Of a DNA stretch of 64,000 nucleotides, positions 8,369 through 15,925 are shown one piece after another. This DNA comes from CAZCZZ01 sp964503335 (GTDB lineage Bacteria > Verrucomicrobiota > Kiritimatiellia > CAIVKH01): positions 9,638 through 73,637 of the forward strand of contig CAZCZZ010000011.1 in assembly GCA_964503335.1 (NCBI GenBank). Reading direction: 5' to 3'. Each line of letters begins with the position of its first letter. Position 1 is the first letter of the stretch. The notes beneath the pieces were generated by a model. That model worked only from the letters and a program-made list of their open reading frames with translations. It was not told where the DNA came from and did not search any database. Both the position numbers and the translations under genes were made by a program.

Positions 8369-10081
8369 ATGCACACAGCAGGACATGGCGACCAGGTAAT
8401 CGACATCTTATTGCGGCGAAAGGCCGTGAAGGTTGAGGCGCTGGAAGAAATCCGCGAAGAGGCGGAATTGACCGGAACCCGGCTGGAAAAGGTCTTGGTC
8501 CAGAAGAACCTCGTCAGCGGCGTCGATATCGCCCTTGCCCTGTCCGAATACCTTAGCATCCCGCCGATCTCCCTCGGTCACTTCACCCCGGACAACCAGC
8601 TCTTCGAGCAGCTTTCCCGCGAAACCCTGCAGCGCCACAAGGTGGTGCCGCTCAGCAAGACCGACACGCTACTCACCGTGGCGATGGGTGACCCCTTCGA
8701 CGTCGTCGGCTTGGAAACGCTGCATGCGATGACCGGGCTCGACATCGTCCCTCTCGTCGCGCCCGAGAAGGATGTGCTCGACCTGCTGCAGCGCTTTGTC
8801 CGCGAACCGACGCAGGGCCTGGAAGACATCCTGAAGGACGTCAGCGAAGGCGACGTCGAAGTCGGACGCGAGGAAGCGCAGGACGTCAGCCTTGATGAAA
8901 TGCTCGAGAGCGCCGAGGATGCGCCCGTCATCCGCATCGTGAACTCGGTCATGGTGGAAGCGCTACGCAAGCACGCCAGTGACATCCATGTCGAGCCGAT
9001 GGAGAAGACCATCCGGCTCCGCTATCGCATCGACGGTTTGATGTACGAGAGCCCCAGCCCGCCCAAGCATTTGCAGTCCGCCATCACGTCGCGCCTCAAG
9101 ATCATGTCGAACCTGAACATTGCCGAGCGGCGCGTGCCGCAGGACGGTCGCTTCAAAATCCGCGCGATGGGCAAGGACGCCGACGTTCGCGTCAGCATCC
9201 TGCCGACGGTGCATGGCGAGAAGATCGTTATGCGTATTCTCGACAAATCCGCCCTTGCGCCGAACCTCGGCTCACTCGGCCTCGATACCAAGGCGCTGGA
9301 GAACCTGCGTTTTGCGATCGCCCAGCCGCATGGCATGCTGCTCGTCACGGGCCCGACCGGCAGCGGCAAGACGACGACGCTCTATTCCTGCTTGCAGGAG
9401 CTGAACCAACCGGATGTCAACATCGTTACGGTGGAAGACCCGGTGGAGTATCAGCTCCAAGGCATCAACCAGGTGCAGACGCACCCGGACGTGGGCCTCA
9501 CGTTCGCGGCCGCACTGCGCTCCATCCTCCGTCAGGACCCCGACGTCGTCATGATCGGTGAAATGCGCGATGGCGAAACGGCGTCCATCGGCGTGCAGGC
9601 GGCCCTCACCGGTCACTTGGTCCTGAGCACGCTGCACACGAACGACGCCGCCGGCGCCGTGGCCCGACTGCTGTACATGGGCATTGAGCCTTTCCTTCTC
9701 GCCTCGTCGCTCATCCTGACCCAAGCCCAACGTCTCTACCGCAAGCTCTGCCCGGTCTGCCGCCAGCCGATCGAAATTCCCGTGGAGATGCTGCGCGCAA
9801 ACCATCTCAATCCGGAGTTCTTCGAAGGTGTGCAGTTCTACGGCCCGCGCGGCTGCCCGAAGTGCGCCAATACGGGCTATCGCGGACGCGGCGCCCTGAT
9901 GGAGATCCTGATGGTGACGGATGAGGTCAAGGCGATGATTCTCAAGAACTCGGGCGCGAGCGCGATCCGGGACTCCGCTGTGAGCAGCGGCATGATTACC
10001 CTGAGGGATACGGGTTTGCAGAAGGTGCGCGACGGCGTCACGACGCTGGAAGAAATCCTGCGCACGACGGGTTCCGAGTAG
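8369..10081 (+). CDS. pilB: Type IV pilus / type II secretion assembly ATPase
   Basis: A 570-residue GspE/PilB-family hexameric ATPase that powers extension of pilin-like fibres at the inner membrane. An N-terminal MshEN-type domain spans about residues 1-150. Walker A is GPTGSGKTTTL (about 328-338), Walker B is VVMIGEMRD (about 392-400), and the His box GHLVLSTLHTNDA follows. A zinc-binding insert with CPVC (about 460) and CPKC (about 495) is typical of GspE and PilB. The start at 8369 is preferred over 8339: GGAGG stands 11 bases upstream, and the predicted sigma-54 transcript begins after 8339. pilC follows after an 18-base gap in the same operon. No pilT retraction ATPase is in the window, so pilus and secretion use cannot be separated. 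Confidence 0.88.
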   Translation: MHTAGHGDQVIDILLRRKAVKVEALEEIREEAELTGTRLEKVLVQKNLVSGVDIALALSEYLSIPPISLGHFTPDNQLFEQLSRETLQRHKVVPLSKTDTLLTVAMGDPFDVVGLETLHAMTGLDIVPLVAPEKDVLDLLQRFVREPTQGLEDILKDVSEGDVEVGREEAQDVSLDEMLESAEDAPVIRIVNSVMVEALRKHASDIHVEPMEKTIRLRYRIDGLMYESPSPPKHLQSAITSRLKIMSNLNIAERRVPQDGRFKIRAMGKDADVRVSILPTVHGEKIVMRILDKSALAPNLGSLGLDTKALENLRFAIAQPHGMLLVTGPTGSGKTTTLYSCLQELNQPDVNIVTVEDPVEYQLQGINQVQTHPDVGLTFAAALRSILRQDPDVVMIGEMRDGETASIGVQAALTGHLVLSTLHTNDAAGAVARLLYMGIEPFLLASSLILTQAQRLYRKLCPVCRQPIEIPVEMLRANHLNPEFFEGVQFYGPRGCPKCANTGYRGRGALMEILMVTDEVKAMILKNSGASAIRDSAVSSGMITLRDTGLQKVRDGVTTLEEILRTTGSE

Positions 10082-10099
10082 TTGGGGGAGGACTAGGAA

Positions 10100-11236
10100 A
10101 TGGCGGCGACATCTATGGCAGCAAAAGGTTCCCAGGTTTCGGCGGTCAGCGCATCGGCTGCGAAGCGCTCGCGGACAAAGTCCGTTCCCGGCGCGCGGAA
10201 GATCCGCATGAAGGAGCTTCCCGTCTTTACGCGCCAGCTCGCCGCGATGCTTGCCTCGGGCATGCCCGTGGTCCATTGCCTCAACACGCTGGAAGAGCAG
10301 ACCGTAAACAAGGCGTTCCGTGAAGTAATCGGCGGCCTGCGCGGGCAGATCGAAGGCGGCCAGATGCTTTCGGAGTCGCTCTCGACGTACCCGGAAGTCT
10401 TCGACGAACTCTACGTCAGCATGTTTCGGGCGGGTGAAACCGGCGGCTTGCTCGCGGAAACGGCCGGCCGTATCGCCCAATACCTTGAAGCCTCCGCGCG
10501 CCTGCGGCGCAAGGTGAAGTCGGCCATGATGTACCCGACCGTCGTCATGTGCGTAGCGCTCATCCTGGCCTTCGCCATGATTACCTGGATCGTGCCTGTG
10601 TTCGCGAGCATCTATTCCGATTTCGGCGGCAAGCTGCCCGGACCTACGCAAGTGCTGGTCAACATGAGCGACGCCATCCGCGGCAATATCGTCGTCGTGC
10701 TCGCGAGCCTTGGCGCTGCGATCTACCTCTTCGGCAAATGGAAGAAGACGCCGCAAGGCGCCTATATGCTGGACGGCTGGATTCTCAAGATGCCGGTCAT
10801 CGGTGAGCTGACCCGCAAAGTCGCCCTGGCCCGCTTTGCCTCCACATTCGCGCAGCTTACCCGAAGCGGCGTGCCGATCCTGCGCGCACTTGAAATCGTA
10901 TCCTTTGCAACCGGCAACAAGGTGCTGGGAAAAATCCTGCTTGATGCGCGCGCCACGGTGGAGCGCGGCGAACCGCTGTCTGTCCATCTCGACAAGAGCA
11001 AGCAGTATCCCCGCATGCTCGTAAACATGCTCCAAGCCGGCGAAAAGACCGGCAAGGTCGACGACATGCTGCAGCGCATCTCGGAGTTCTACAACGACGA
11101 GGTCGAAGCCATGCTGTCGGGCCTCACGTCGCTGATCGAGCCTTTGCTGATGGTGTTCCTCGGCGTGGTCATCGGCGGCATCGTGGTCTGCATGTTCCTC
11201 CCGATCTTCAAGATGCACGAAATCGTAAACTTCTAA
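10100..11236 (+). CDS. pilC: Inner-membrane platform protein PilC/GspF
   Basis: A 378-residue polytopic protein of the GspF/PilC family. It is the platform that PilB turns or pushes to insert pilins. Two copies of the T2SSF domain are visible. The first begins LPVFTRQLAAMLASGMPVVHCLNTL, and the second begins VALARFASTFAQLTRSGVPILRALEI. Each has the usual Gly-Glu motif (FRAGETGGLL and LQAGEKTGKVDDML). Hydrophobic helices lie near residues 140-165, 195-212 and 345-370. The length is slightly shorter than E. coli or Pseudomonas PilC because the N-terminus is brief and Ala/Lys/Ser-rich. GGGGAGG and GGA precede the ATG. Confidence 0.9.
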   Translation: MAATSMAAKGSQVSAVSASAAKRSRTKSVPGARKIRMKELPVFTRQLAAMLASGMPVVHCLNTLEEQTVNKAFREVIGGLRGQIEGGQMLSESLSTYPEVFDELYVSMFRAGETGGLLAETAGRIAQYLEASARLRRKVKSAMMYPTVVMCVALILAFAMITWIVPVFASIYSDFGGKLPGPTQVLVNMSDAIRGNIVVVLASLGAAIYLFGKWKKTPQGAYMLDGWILKMPVIGELTRKVALARFASTFAQLTRSGVPILRALEIVSFATGNKVLGKILLDARATVERGEPLSVHLDKSKQYPRMLVNMLQAGEKTGKVDDMLQRISEFYNDEVEAMLSGLTSLIEPLLMVFLGVVIGGIVVCMFLPIFKMHEIVNF

Positions 11237-11255
11237 TGCGGGACGGCACAACGAC

Positions 11256-12560
11256 ATGACCGGCGCTGAACTTCACACGGTACAGTCCGCAGTGGATCAC
11301 GCGGACGAACGCGATCCCTCGAAGGGCGTTCTCTTCGTGATCGGTGTGCGCCTGGTCATGCTGGGGCTCCTGCTTGCCGTTGGCGTGGTTGGCGATGTCG
11401 GGTGGGGCGGCCTGTACTACTATGCCGTGCTTGCCATCGCATTTGCCGTGACCATTCCCTACGGCCTGCGGCTGCGCGATCCGGTGGGCTACGATGACTG
11501 GTTGCCGCTTCCGTTTGTCGTCGACGGGTGTGTCGTCACGGCCCTGATGGCCCTCACGGGCGGCGTGCATAGTGAGCTGATCATCCTCTATCCGATGGTC
11601 GTCCTTTCGTCCGGCTTCATCGGTCGCCCGCCGCACGTGGTTCGCGTCGCGCTATTCTGTATCACGATCTTCCTCCTGATGTGTGTGGCAGCGCAGAAGG
11701 GCTGGCTGCCCCCTTCGAGCCTTTCGTCCCTGCAGACGACCTACTCGGTCGGCGGCATCGCGCTGATCCAGTTCTCAGCCGTCGCCGTGTTCGCCGGCCT
11801 GACGTATCTCATCGCGCTCAAGCGCATGAAGATGGCGCACAAGGAAAAGCAGATGCTGGAGAGCGAGCGGCAGTTCCTCCGCGAGTGGCCATCGGGTTTC
11901 GTCCTGCTGGACCATGAGTCGAAGATTCTGCTCGCGAACCGGCAGGCGACCGAGTTGCTGGGCGAGGAATCCCGCGTCCTTGCCGGACGTTCCTTTCAGG
12001 CGATGCTGGATCCCCGCGGAACGCGCAGCATTCCGGAATCGGGCTCGGTGGCTACGCGGACGTTGCTGCGAAAGGACGGACAGAAGGTCGAATGCAACAT
12101 GCAAGTGCGGAGCATCCGCAGTCCGGCCGGCGTGGCTAGTGGCCACGACGGGCAGCAGGATGTGCGCCTTGTATGGCTGAACGATCCATCCGGCACCTAC
12201 ACCGGAGACCGGAAACCCGCATCTTCGGCTGATGTCGCGGCCGAGATCGCCCACGAAATCAGAAACCCGCTGGCCGCAATCTCTGGCTGCGTACAAGTCC
12301 TGTTGGACCTGGAGCGCAAGGCCATGTTGGGAGACGAGCGAAGCGTCGAGCTGCTCAGGAGCGAGCGGTCGACTTTGTTCGAGAGTATCGTTACGGAAAC
12401 TTCGAGGCTCGACCGTATCCTCGAGAAGTTCATCGATTTCTCGGAATTCTCATCCGATCGGCTGGCCATGGTTCTAAACTGGGACGACCATGGTCGCCAG
12501 CCTGACACGCCCCTGCGCTCTGCACAGCCCGTCGACCTGCACGCCGCGCACCCCCGCTAA
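11256..12560 (+). CDS. PilS-like sensor histidine kinase lacking the catalytic ATP-binding domain
   Basis: A 434-residue protein placed directly before pilR. Several transmembrane helices (about 25-190) are followed by a PAS domain (WPSGFVLLDHESKILLANRQA, about 210-290) and a HisKA dimerisation helix pair with the phospho-acceptor His near residue 333 in AEIAHEIRNPLAAISG. The second helix ends LDRILEKFIDFSEF. After that only some 35 unrelated residues remain, ending LHAAHPR. The HATPase_c domain with its N, G1 and G2 boxes is absent. Only 135 bases separate the stop from pilR, and no other frame there encodes it. The protein could still sense and accept phosphate but cannot autophosphorylate alone. 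Deletion is more likely than a sequencing frameshift. Confidence 0.8.
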   Translation: MTGAELHTVQSAVDHADERDPSKGVLFVIGVRLVMLGLLLAVGVVGDVGWGGLYYYAVLAIAFAVTIPYGLRLRDPVGYDDWLPLPFVVDGCVVTALMALTGGVHSELIILYPMVVLSSGFIGRPPHVVRVALFCITIFLLMCVAAQKGWLPPSSLSSLQTTYSVGGIALIQFSAVAVFAGLTYLIALKRMKMAHKEKQMLESERQFLREWPSGFVLLDHESKILLANRQATELLGEESRVLAGRSFQAMLDPRGTRSIPESGSVATRTLLRKDGQKVECNMQVRSIRSPAGVASGHDGQQDVRLVWLNDPSGTYTGDRKPASSADVAAEIAHEIRNPLAAISGCVQVLLDLERKAMLGDERSVELLRSERSTLFESIVTETSRLDRILEKFIDFSEFSSDRLAMVLNWDDHGRQPDTPLRSAQPVDLHAAHPR

Positions 12561-12695
12561 GTCACCGCTACGCGGTCCCTTAGCCACGCTACCCCTGCCT
12601 TCGACAAAATGAGAATTCTTTGTGACATTTCAGAAAACGATGCTATTCTCAAAACCAATCAAGCGATCTGTGTACATGTAAGGGGGTAACTGGTC

Positions 12696-14069
12696 GTGGC
12701 GCGAATTCTTGTAGTTGACGACGAACCGAGCATTCTCAATGTCTTAAGTACACTGCTGAAGCAGGAAGGCCACGAGGCAGTTCCTGTCAGGGGTGGCGAA
12801 CGTGCGGTGGAGCTTCTCCGCAACGACCGCTTCGATCTGATGATCTCCGACATCCGGATGGCACCGATCGACGGCATGCAGCTACTCAAGACGGCCCGCA
12901 AGGACCATCCCAGCATGGCTGTCATCATGCTGACGGCCTATGGCTCCGTGGAAACGGCCGTCGAGGCGATGAAGGAAGGCGCGTTCGACTACGTCACCAA
13001 GCCCTTCAAGGTGGACGAACTTCTCATCACCGTCGACCGTGCGCTTCAGTACCACAATGTCCTCGCTGAAAACGTCCAGCTAAAGGCCCAGCTCGAGTCA
13101 CGATACCGCTTCGAAAGCATTATCGCAGAAAGTCCGGCGATGCGGAAAGTCTGCGAGATGATCGAGCGCGTGGCCCCGACCGATACCACCGTGTTGATCC
13201 TGGGCGAAAGCGGCGTCGGCAAGGAAGTCGTGGCGAAGGCAATTCACAGCCACAGTACGCGAAAGCATAAGAACTTCCTCCCGATCAACTGCGCGGCCTT
13301 GCCCGAACCGCTCCTCGAATCCGAGCTCTTTGGTCACGTCAAAGGTGCGTTTACAGGCGCCACGACGACGAAAGAAGGCCTGTTTGAGGCTGCCAATGGA
13401 GGCACGATCTTCCTCGACGAAATCGGGTCCATGCCCTTGAACCTGCAGGCCAAGTTGCTTCGTGTGCTTCAGGACAAGCAGGTGCGCAAGGTGGGCGGTA
13501 ATGATTCAGTCACGGTTGACGTGCGCGTTCTCGCGGCCACGAACGACCGCCTCGAGCGCCTGATCGGGGAGGGGAAGTTCCGCGAGGACTTGTATTACCG
13601 CCTGAGCGTGATCCCGATCGAAATCGCGCCGCTGCGCGAGCGCGCGGAAGACGTTCTGCCGCTGGTCTATCACGTTATGCGTCGCGAAATGGGACCCGGC
13701 AAGGACGTCCCTGCCATCGAACCTGAAGCGCAGGTGGTGCTCGAGAAGTACCACTGGCCCGGCAACGTGCGCGAGCTGGAGAACGCCATCCGCCATGCCC
13801 TGACCTTCGCGCGCGATGGTCAGATTACAAAGGACGTCCTCCCCGCGAAGATGGTCAGCCACGTCGCGTCGGGTATCGGTGGTACCGCGTTGCCCGGCAA
13901 GCTGGAAGACCACCGAGGCAAGTCGCTGAAAGCCTTCTTGCGCGCCAAGGAGAAGGAGTACCTTAGCCAGGTGCTCGTCTCGATGGATGGCGACAAGGAG
14001 AAGGCCGCGAAGGCGCTGAAGATCAGTCTCGCGACCCTTTACCGCAAGCTGCCCGAACCACCGGAGTGA
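12696..14069 (+). CDS. pilR: NtrC-family sigma-54 activator PilR
   Basis: A 457-residue response regulator with all three modules. The receiver has its phospho-acceptor Asp near residue 52 (ISDIRM) and the conserved Lys in YVTKPF. The AAA+ domain has Walker A GESGVGKE (about 170), the sigma-54 contact loop GAFTGA (about 217-222), FLDEIG, and the arginine-finger region FREDLYYRL. The C-terminal Fis-type helix-turn-helix has the motif KAAKALKISLATLYRKL. The start is a GTG preceded by AAGGGGG. Its position beside pilins with -24/-12 promoters makes it their likely activator. Because the neighbouring kinase lacks an ATPase domain, phosphorylation may come from elsewhere or may not be needed. Confidence 0.9.
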   Translation: MARILVVDDEPSILNVLSTLLKQEGHEAVPVRGGERAVELLRNDRFDLMISDIRMAPIDGMQLLKTARKDHPSMAVIMLTAYGSVETAVEAMKEGAFDYVTKPFKVDELLITVDRALQYHNVLAENVQLKAQLESRYRFESIIAESPAMRKVCEMIERVAPTDTTVLILGESGVGKEVVAKAIHSHSTRKHKNFLPINCAALPEPLLESELFGHVKGAFTGATTTKEGLFEAANGGTIFLDEIGSMPLNLQAKLLRVLQDKQVRKVGGNDSVTVDVRVLAATNDRLERLIGEGKFREDLYYRLSVIPIEIAPLRERAEDVLPLVYHVMRREMGPGKDVPAIEPEAQVVLEKYHWPGNVRELENAIRHALTFARDGQITKDVLPAKMVSHVASGIGGTALPGKLEDHRGKSLKAFLRAKEKEYLSQVLVSMDGDKEKAAKALKISLATLYRKLPEPPE

Positions 14070-14219
14070 TCTGATCACCTTCGTGTCGTCGATCGCCGCC
14101 TGCATCACCGTGCAGAAACGCCCGTGGGCGGGCCATAATCGTCCACACTCCCGGAATCCGTTCTCCTGTCATTCTCAATCGTGATTGCGCTCGCAATTTC
14201 GAGAAGCGATGTCTTGGTG

Positions 14220-14233
14220 GTCAACCGTTTGAC
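14220..14233 (+). promoter_or_regulatory. Candidate PilR enhancer site of pilin 1
   Basis: GTCAACCGTTTGAC is an almost perfect palindrome, 74 bases upstream of the first base of the -24 element (about -100 to -86). The second pilin gene has GTCAAGCGTTTGAC at exactly the same distance. Confidence 0.65.
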
Positions 14234-14293
14234 TGGCGTGATTGTGGTACCCCTTGAGCATCACATGGTTTCGCACGGCTGTGCTCTGCTCCT

Positions 14294-14309
14294 TGGCACG
14301 GCTACTGCT
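14294..14309 (+). promoter_or_regulatory. Sigma-54 promoter of pilin 1
   Basis: TGGCACGGCTACTGCT fits TGGCACG-N4-TTGCW with one mismatch. GG and GC are 12 bases apart. Predicted initiation near 14320 gives a leader of about 67 bases. Confidence 0.8.
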
Positions 14310-14349
14310 ATAATCTAGCTGCCCGCACATCGAGTGATTGTGGGTCACT

Positions 14350-14592
14350 AACAAGAAAACAAAGACAGCATAGTAGGAGTCAGAACATGTTGAAGAATCG
14401 TAAGTCGGGCTTCACCCTCGTCGAAATCATGATCGTCGTCGCGATTATCGGTCTCTTGGCCGCCATCGCGATCCCGTCGTTCGTCAATGCACGTACGACG
14501 TCGCAGAAGAATTCCTGCATCAACAACCTTCGCCAGGTTTCGGGCGCGAAGGACCAGTACGCCCTCGAGCACAACGGCACGGCCCCCACGGC
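14350..14592 (+). repeat. Tandem duplication, unit 1 (243 bases identical to unit 2)
   Basis: This segment covers the end of the leader, the ribosome site and roughly the first 69 codons of pilin 1. It is identical base for base to 15021-15263, at an offset of 671. Divergence starts abruptly in the variable C-terminal half. Confidence 0.9.
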
Positions 14593-14716
14593 CATTGGCG
14601 CGGACCTCGTTTCGACGTACATCGCCAAGGATCCGGCTTGCCCCGCAGCTGGCACGTACACGATCGGCGCCCTCGGCACCGACCCGACATGCTCAGTCGC
14701 CGGCCACACGCTGTAA
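14387..14716 (+). CDS. Type IV pilin-like protein, copy 1
   Basis: A 109-residue prepilin. The short basic leader MLKNRKSG is followed by the cleavage site G|FTLVE and the hydrophobic assembly helix ending AIAIPSFVNAR. Glu5 of the mature protein is present. The remainder is a small globular domain with Cys residues near 45, 86 and 103. Such short pilins are common in PVC bacteria and could be major pilins or pseudopilins. GGAG precedes the ATG. The gene has its own sigma-54 promoter and a strong terminator, so it is a separate transcription unit. The first 69 or so codons are nucleotide-identical to copy 2, and the last 40 differ at about nine residues. Confidence 0.9.
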   Translation: MLKNRKSGFTLVEIMIVVAIIGLLAAIAIPSFVNARTTSQKNSCINNLRQVSGAKDQYALEHNGTAPTAIGADLVSTYIAKDPACPAAGTYTIGALGTDPTCSVAGHTL

Positions 14717-14740
14717 TCCAAGCGTAGTCTAGAATCGTTG

Positions 14741-14776
14741 AGAGCCCCGGGGTCAAACCCGGGGCTCTTTTCTTTT
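14741..14776 (+). terminator. Rho-independent terminator of pilin 1
   Basis: AGAGCCCCGGG pairs with CCCGGGGCTCT across a short loop and is followed by a T-rich tract. Confidence 0.9.
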
Positions 14777-14888
14777 TGCCTCGCGATTGTTTGCGGTGGG
14801 CGAGGGATGTGCAGGATGGTACGACCAAGGGCATATGTCATTCTCATCTTTGACGCAATGCGCACGTGTGAGAAGCTTGGTCGGCAGG

Positions 14889-14902
14889 GTCAAGCGTTTG
14901 AC
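14889..14902 (+). promoter_or_regulatory. Candidate PilR enhancer site of pilin 2
   Basis: GTCAAGCGTTTGAC differs by one base from the pilin 1 site and lies exactly 74 bases before the pilin 2 -24 element. The flanking DNA is not otherwise conserved, so the match is unlikely to come only from the duplication. Confidence 0.65.
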
Positions 14903-14928
14903 TCTCGATTATGCGATAGTCCTTGGGG

Positions 14929-14940
14929 GTCAAAGCGTTT
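14929..14940 (+). promoter_or_regulatory. Possible second, degenerate PilR site of pilin 2
   Basis: GTCAAAGCGTTT resembles the palindrome with one extra base and without its right end. It lies 34 bases before the -24 element and has no counterpart upstream of pilin 1. Confidence 0.3.
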
Positions 14941-14962
14941 CTGGGGTGGGGTCAAGTCGTGT

Positions 14963-14978
14963 TGGCATGGGTGCTGCT
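14963..14978 (+). promoter_or_regulatory. Sigma-54 promoter of pilin 2
   Basis: TGGCATGGGTGCTGCT has exact GG-to-GC spacing and the same CTGCT -12 element as pilin 1. Confidence 0.8.
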
Positions 14979-15020
14979 TATAAATGCTTCGTCTGCGGGT
15001 CGAGTGATTCGCAGGCCATA

Positions 15021-15263
15021 AACAAGAAAACAAAGACAGCATAGTAGGAGTCAGAACATGTTGAAGAATCGTAAGTCGGGCTTCACCCTCGTCGAAATCA
15101 TGATCGTCGTCGCGATTATCGGTCTCTTGGCCGCCATCGCGATCCCGTCGTTCGTCAATGCACGTACGACGTCGCAGAAGAATTCCTGCATCAACAACCT
15201 TCGCCAGGTTTCGGGCGCGAAGGACCAGTACGCCCTCGAGCACAACGGCACGGCCCCCACGGC
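15021..15263 (+). repeat. Tandem duplication, unit 2
   Basis: Identical to 14350-14592 over 243 bases. See the first unit for the boundaries. Confidence 0.9.
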
Positions 15264-15387
15264 GATCAACACGGACCTCGTGTCCACGTATATCGCCAAG
15301 AACCCGGCTTGCCCTGCAGCGGGTACGTACACGATTGGCGGCCTTGGCGTCGATCCGTCCTGCACAGTCGCCGGCCACACGCTGTAA
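15058..15387 (+). CDS. Type IV pilin-like protein, copy 2
   Basis: A 109-residue prepilin and the tandem paralogue of the gene at 14387. The leader, cleavage site G|FTLVE and hydrophobic helix are identical. The C-terminal third differs (TAINTDLVSTYIAKNPA, GGLGVDPSCTVAG), with Cys positions kept. It has its own sigma-54 promoter, enhancer palindrome and terminator, so the two copies can be expressed separately. The pattern of an identical conserved half and a drifting C-terminus fits recent duplication or continuing gene conversion, with the surface-exposed part free to vary. Confidence 0.9.
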   Translation: MLKNRKSGFTLVEIMIVVAIIGLLAAIAIPSFVNARTTSQKNSCINNLRQVSGAKDQYALEHNGTAPTAINTDLVSTYIAKNPACPAAGTYTIGGLGVDPSCTVAGHTL

Positions 15388-15410
15388 TCAACGTGTAGTC
15401 TAGAAACGTC

Positions 15411-15450
15411 AGGGGGCCCCGGGTTAAAATCCGAGGGCCCCTTGTGTTTT
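15411..15450 (+). terminator. Terminator of pilin 2
   Basis: AGGGGGCCCCGG pairs with CCGAGGGCCCCT across an A/T-rich loop and is followed by TTGTGTTTT. Confidence 0.8.
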
Positions 15451-15487
15451 GATGAATCGGCGGTCGGGTAGCAGGGAGGGAAGTGCC

Positions 15488-15820
15488 ATGATGCATAGCC
15501 GTAAAGCGGCCTTCACGCTCATCGAGATCATGATCACGGTGGCCATCATCGGCCTGCTGGCGATGATTGCCCTGCCGTCCTTCGTGAATGCAAGAACGTC
15601 ATCCATGAAGAACACCTGCATCAGCCATATGAGGCAGATATCAGGTGCCAAGGACCAATACGCGCTCGTGAACAACGGCATCGCGCCGGCGAGCATCAGC
15701 GAACTCGTGCCTACCATCATCCGCAAGGAACCGAACTGTCCCTCGGGCGGAACCTACACGATCGGGGCCCTCGCCGAGGATCCTTCGTGCAGCCAATCGG
15801 CCTCGGGCCACACGATCTAG
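15488..15820 (+). CDS. Type IV pilin-like protein, third and divergent copy
   Basis: A 110-residue prepilin beginning MMHSRKAA|FTLIEIMITVAIIGLLAMIALPSFVNAR. The residue before the cleavage site is Ala instead of the usual Gly, which some PVC prepilins tolerate. The body is related to the other two (TCISHMRQISGAKDQYAL) but clearly older in divergence. The ATG at 15488 is chosen because AGGGAGGG ends seven bases before it. The open frame extends upstream to a TTG at 15449 that lies in the pilin 2 terminator. No sigma-54 element precedes this gene, so it depends on another promoter or on read-through past the terminator. It may be a minor pilin. Confidence 0.85.
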   Translation: MMHSRKAAFTLIEIMITVAIIGLLAMIALPSFVNARTSSMKNTCISHMRQISGAKDQYALVNNGIAPASISELVPTIIRKEPNCPSGGTYTIGALAEDPSCSQSASGHTI

Positions 15821-15850
15821 CGGCGGATGCGGTCAATGTGTGAGTGAAAT

Positions 15851-15887
15851 ATGCGCCCCGGTTGTGCGCCGGGGCGCATTCTTTTTC
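15851..15887 (+). terminator. Terminator of the third pilin gene
   Basis: ATGCGCCCCGG pairs with CCGGGGCGCAT and is followed by TCTTTTT. Confidence 0.9.
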
Positions 15888-15925
15888 TCGTGCGGATGTT
15901 TCCTCATCGCCATAGTGCGTGACAC

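Larger units (their letters stand above)
14070..14386. other. 317-base leader region of pilin 1
   Basis: It holds the palindrome at 14220-14233, the sigma-54 promoter at 14294-14309 and a leader of about 67 bases containing the start of the duplicated segment. No coding sequence was recognised. Confidence 0.7.
14717..15057. other. 341-base region between pilin 1 and pilin 2
   Basis: It contains the pilin 1 terminator, two GTCAA..GTTT elements (14889-14902 and 14929-14940), the pilin 2 sigma-54 promoter and the duplicated leader. Only the segments around the terminator differ strongly from the region upstream of copy 1. No gene is seen. Confidence 0.7.

Noticed and set aside
9272..11257. Long minus-strand open frame (661 codons) opposite pilB and pilC
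   Set aside because: It lies entirely antisense to two well-supported genes. GC-rich coding DNA often leaves an open antisense frame, and the product is His/Arg-rich without a recognisable domain.
12461..12695. Frameshift restoring a HATPase domain to the PilS-like kinase
   Set aside because: Fewer than 240 bases remain before pilR, and no frame in them shows N, G1 or G2 box residues.
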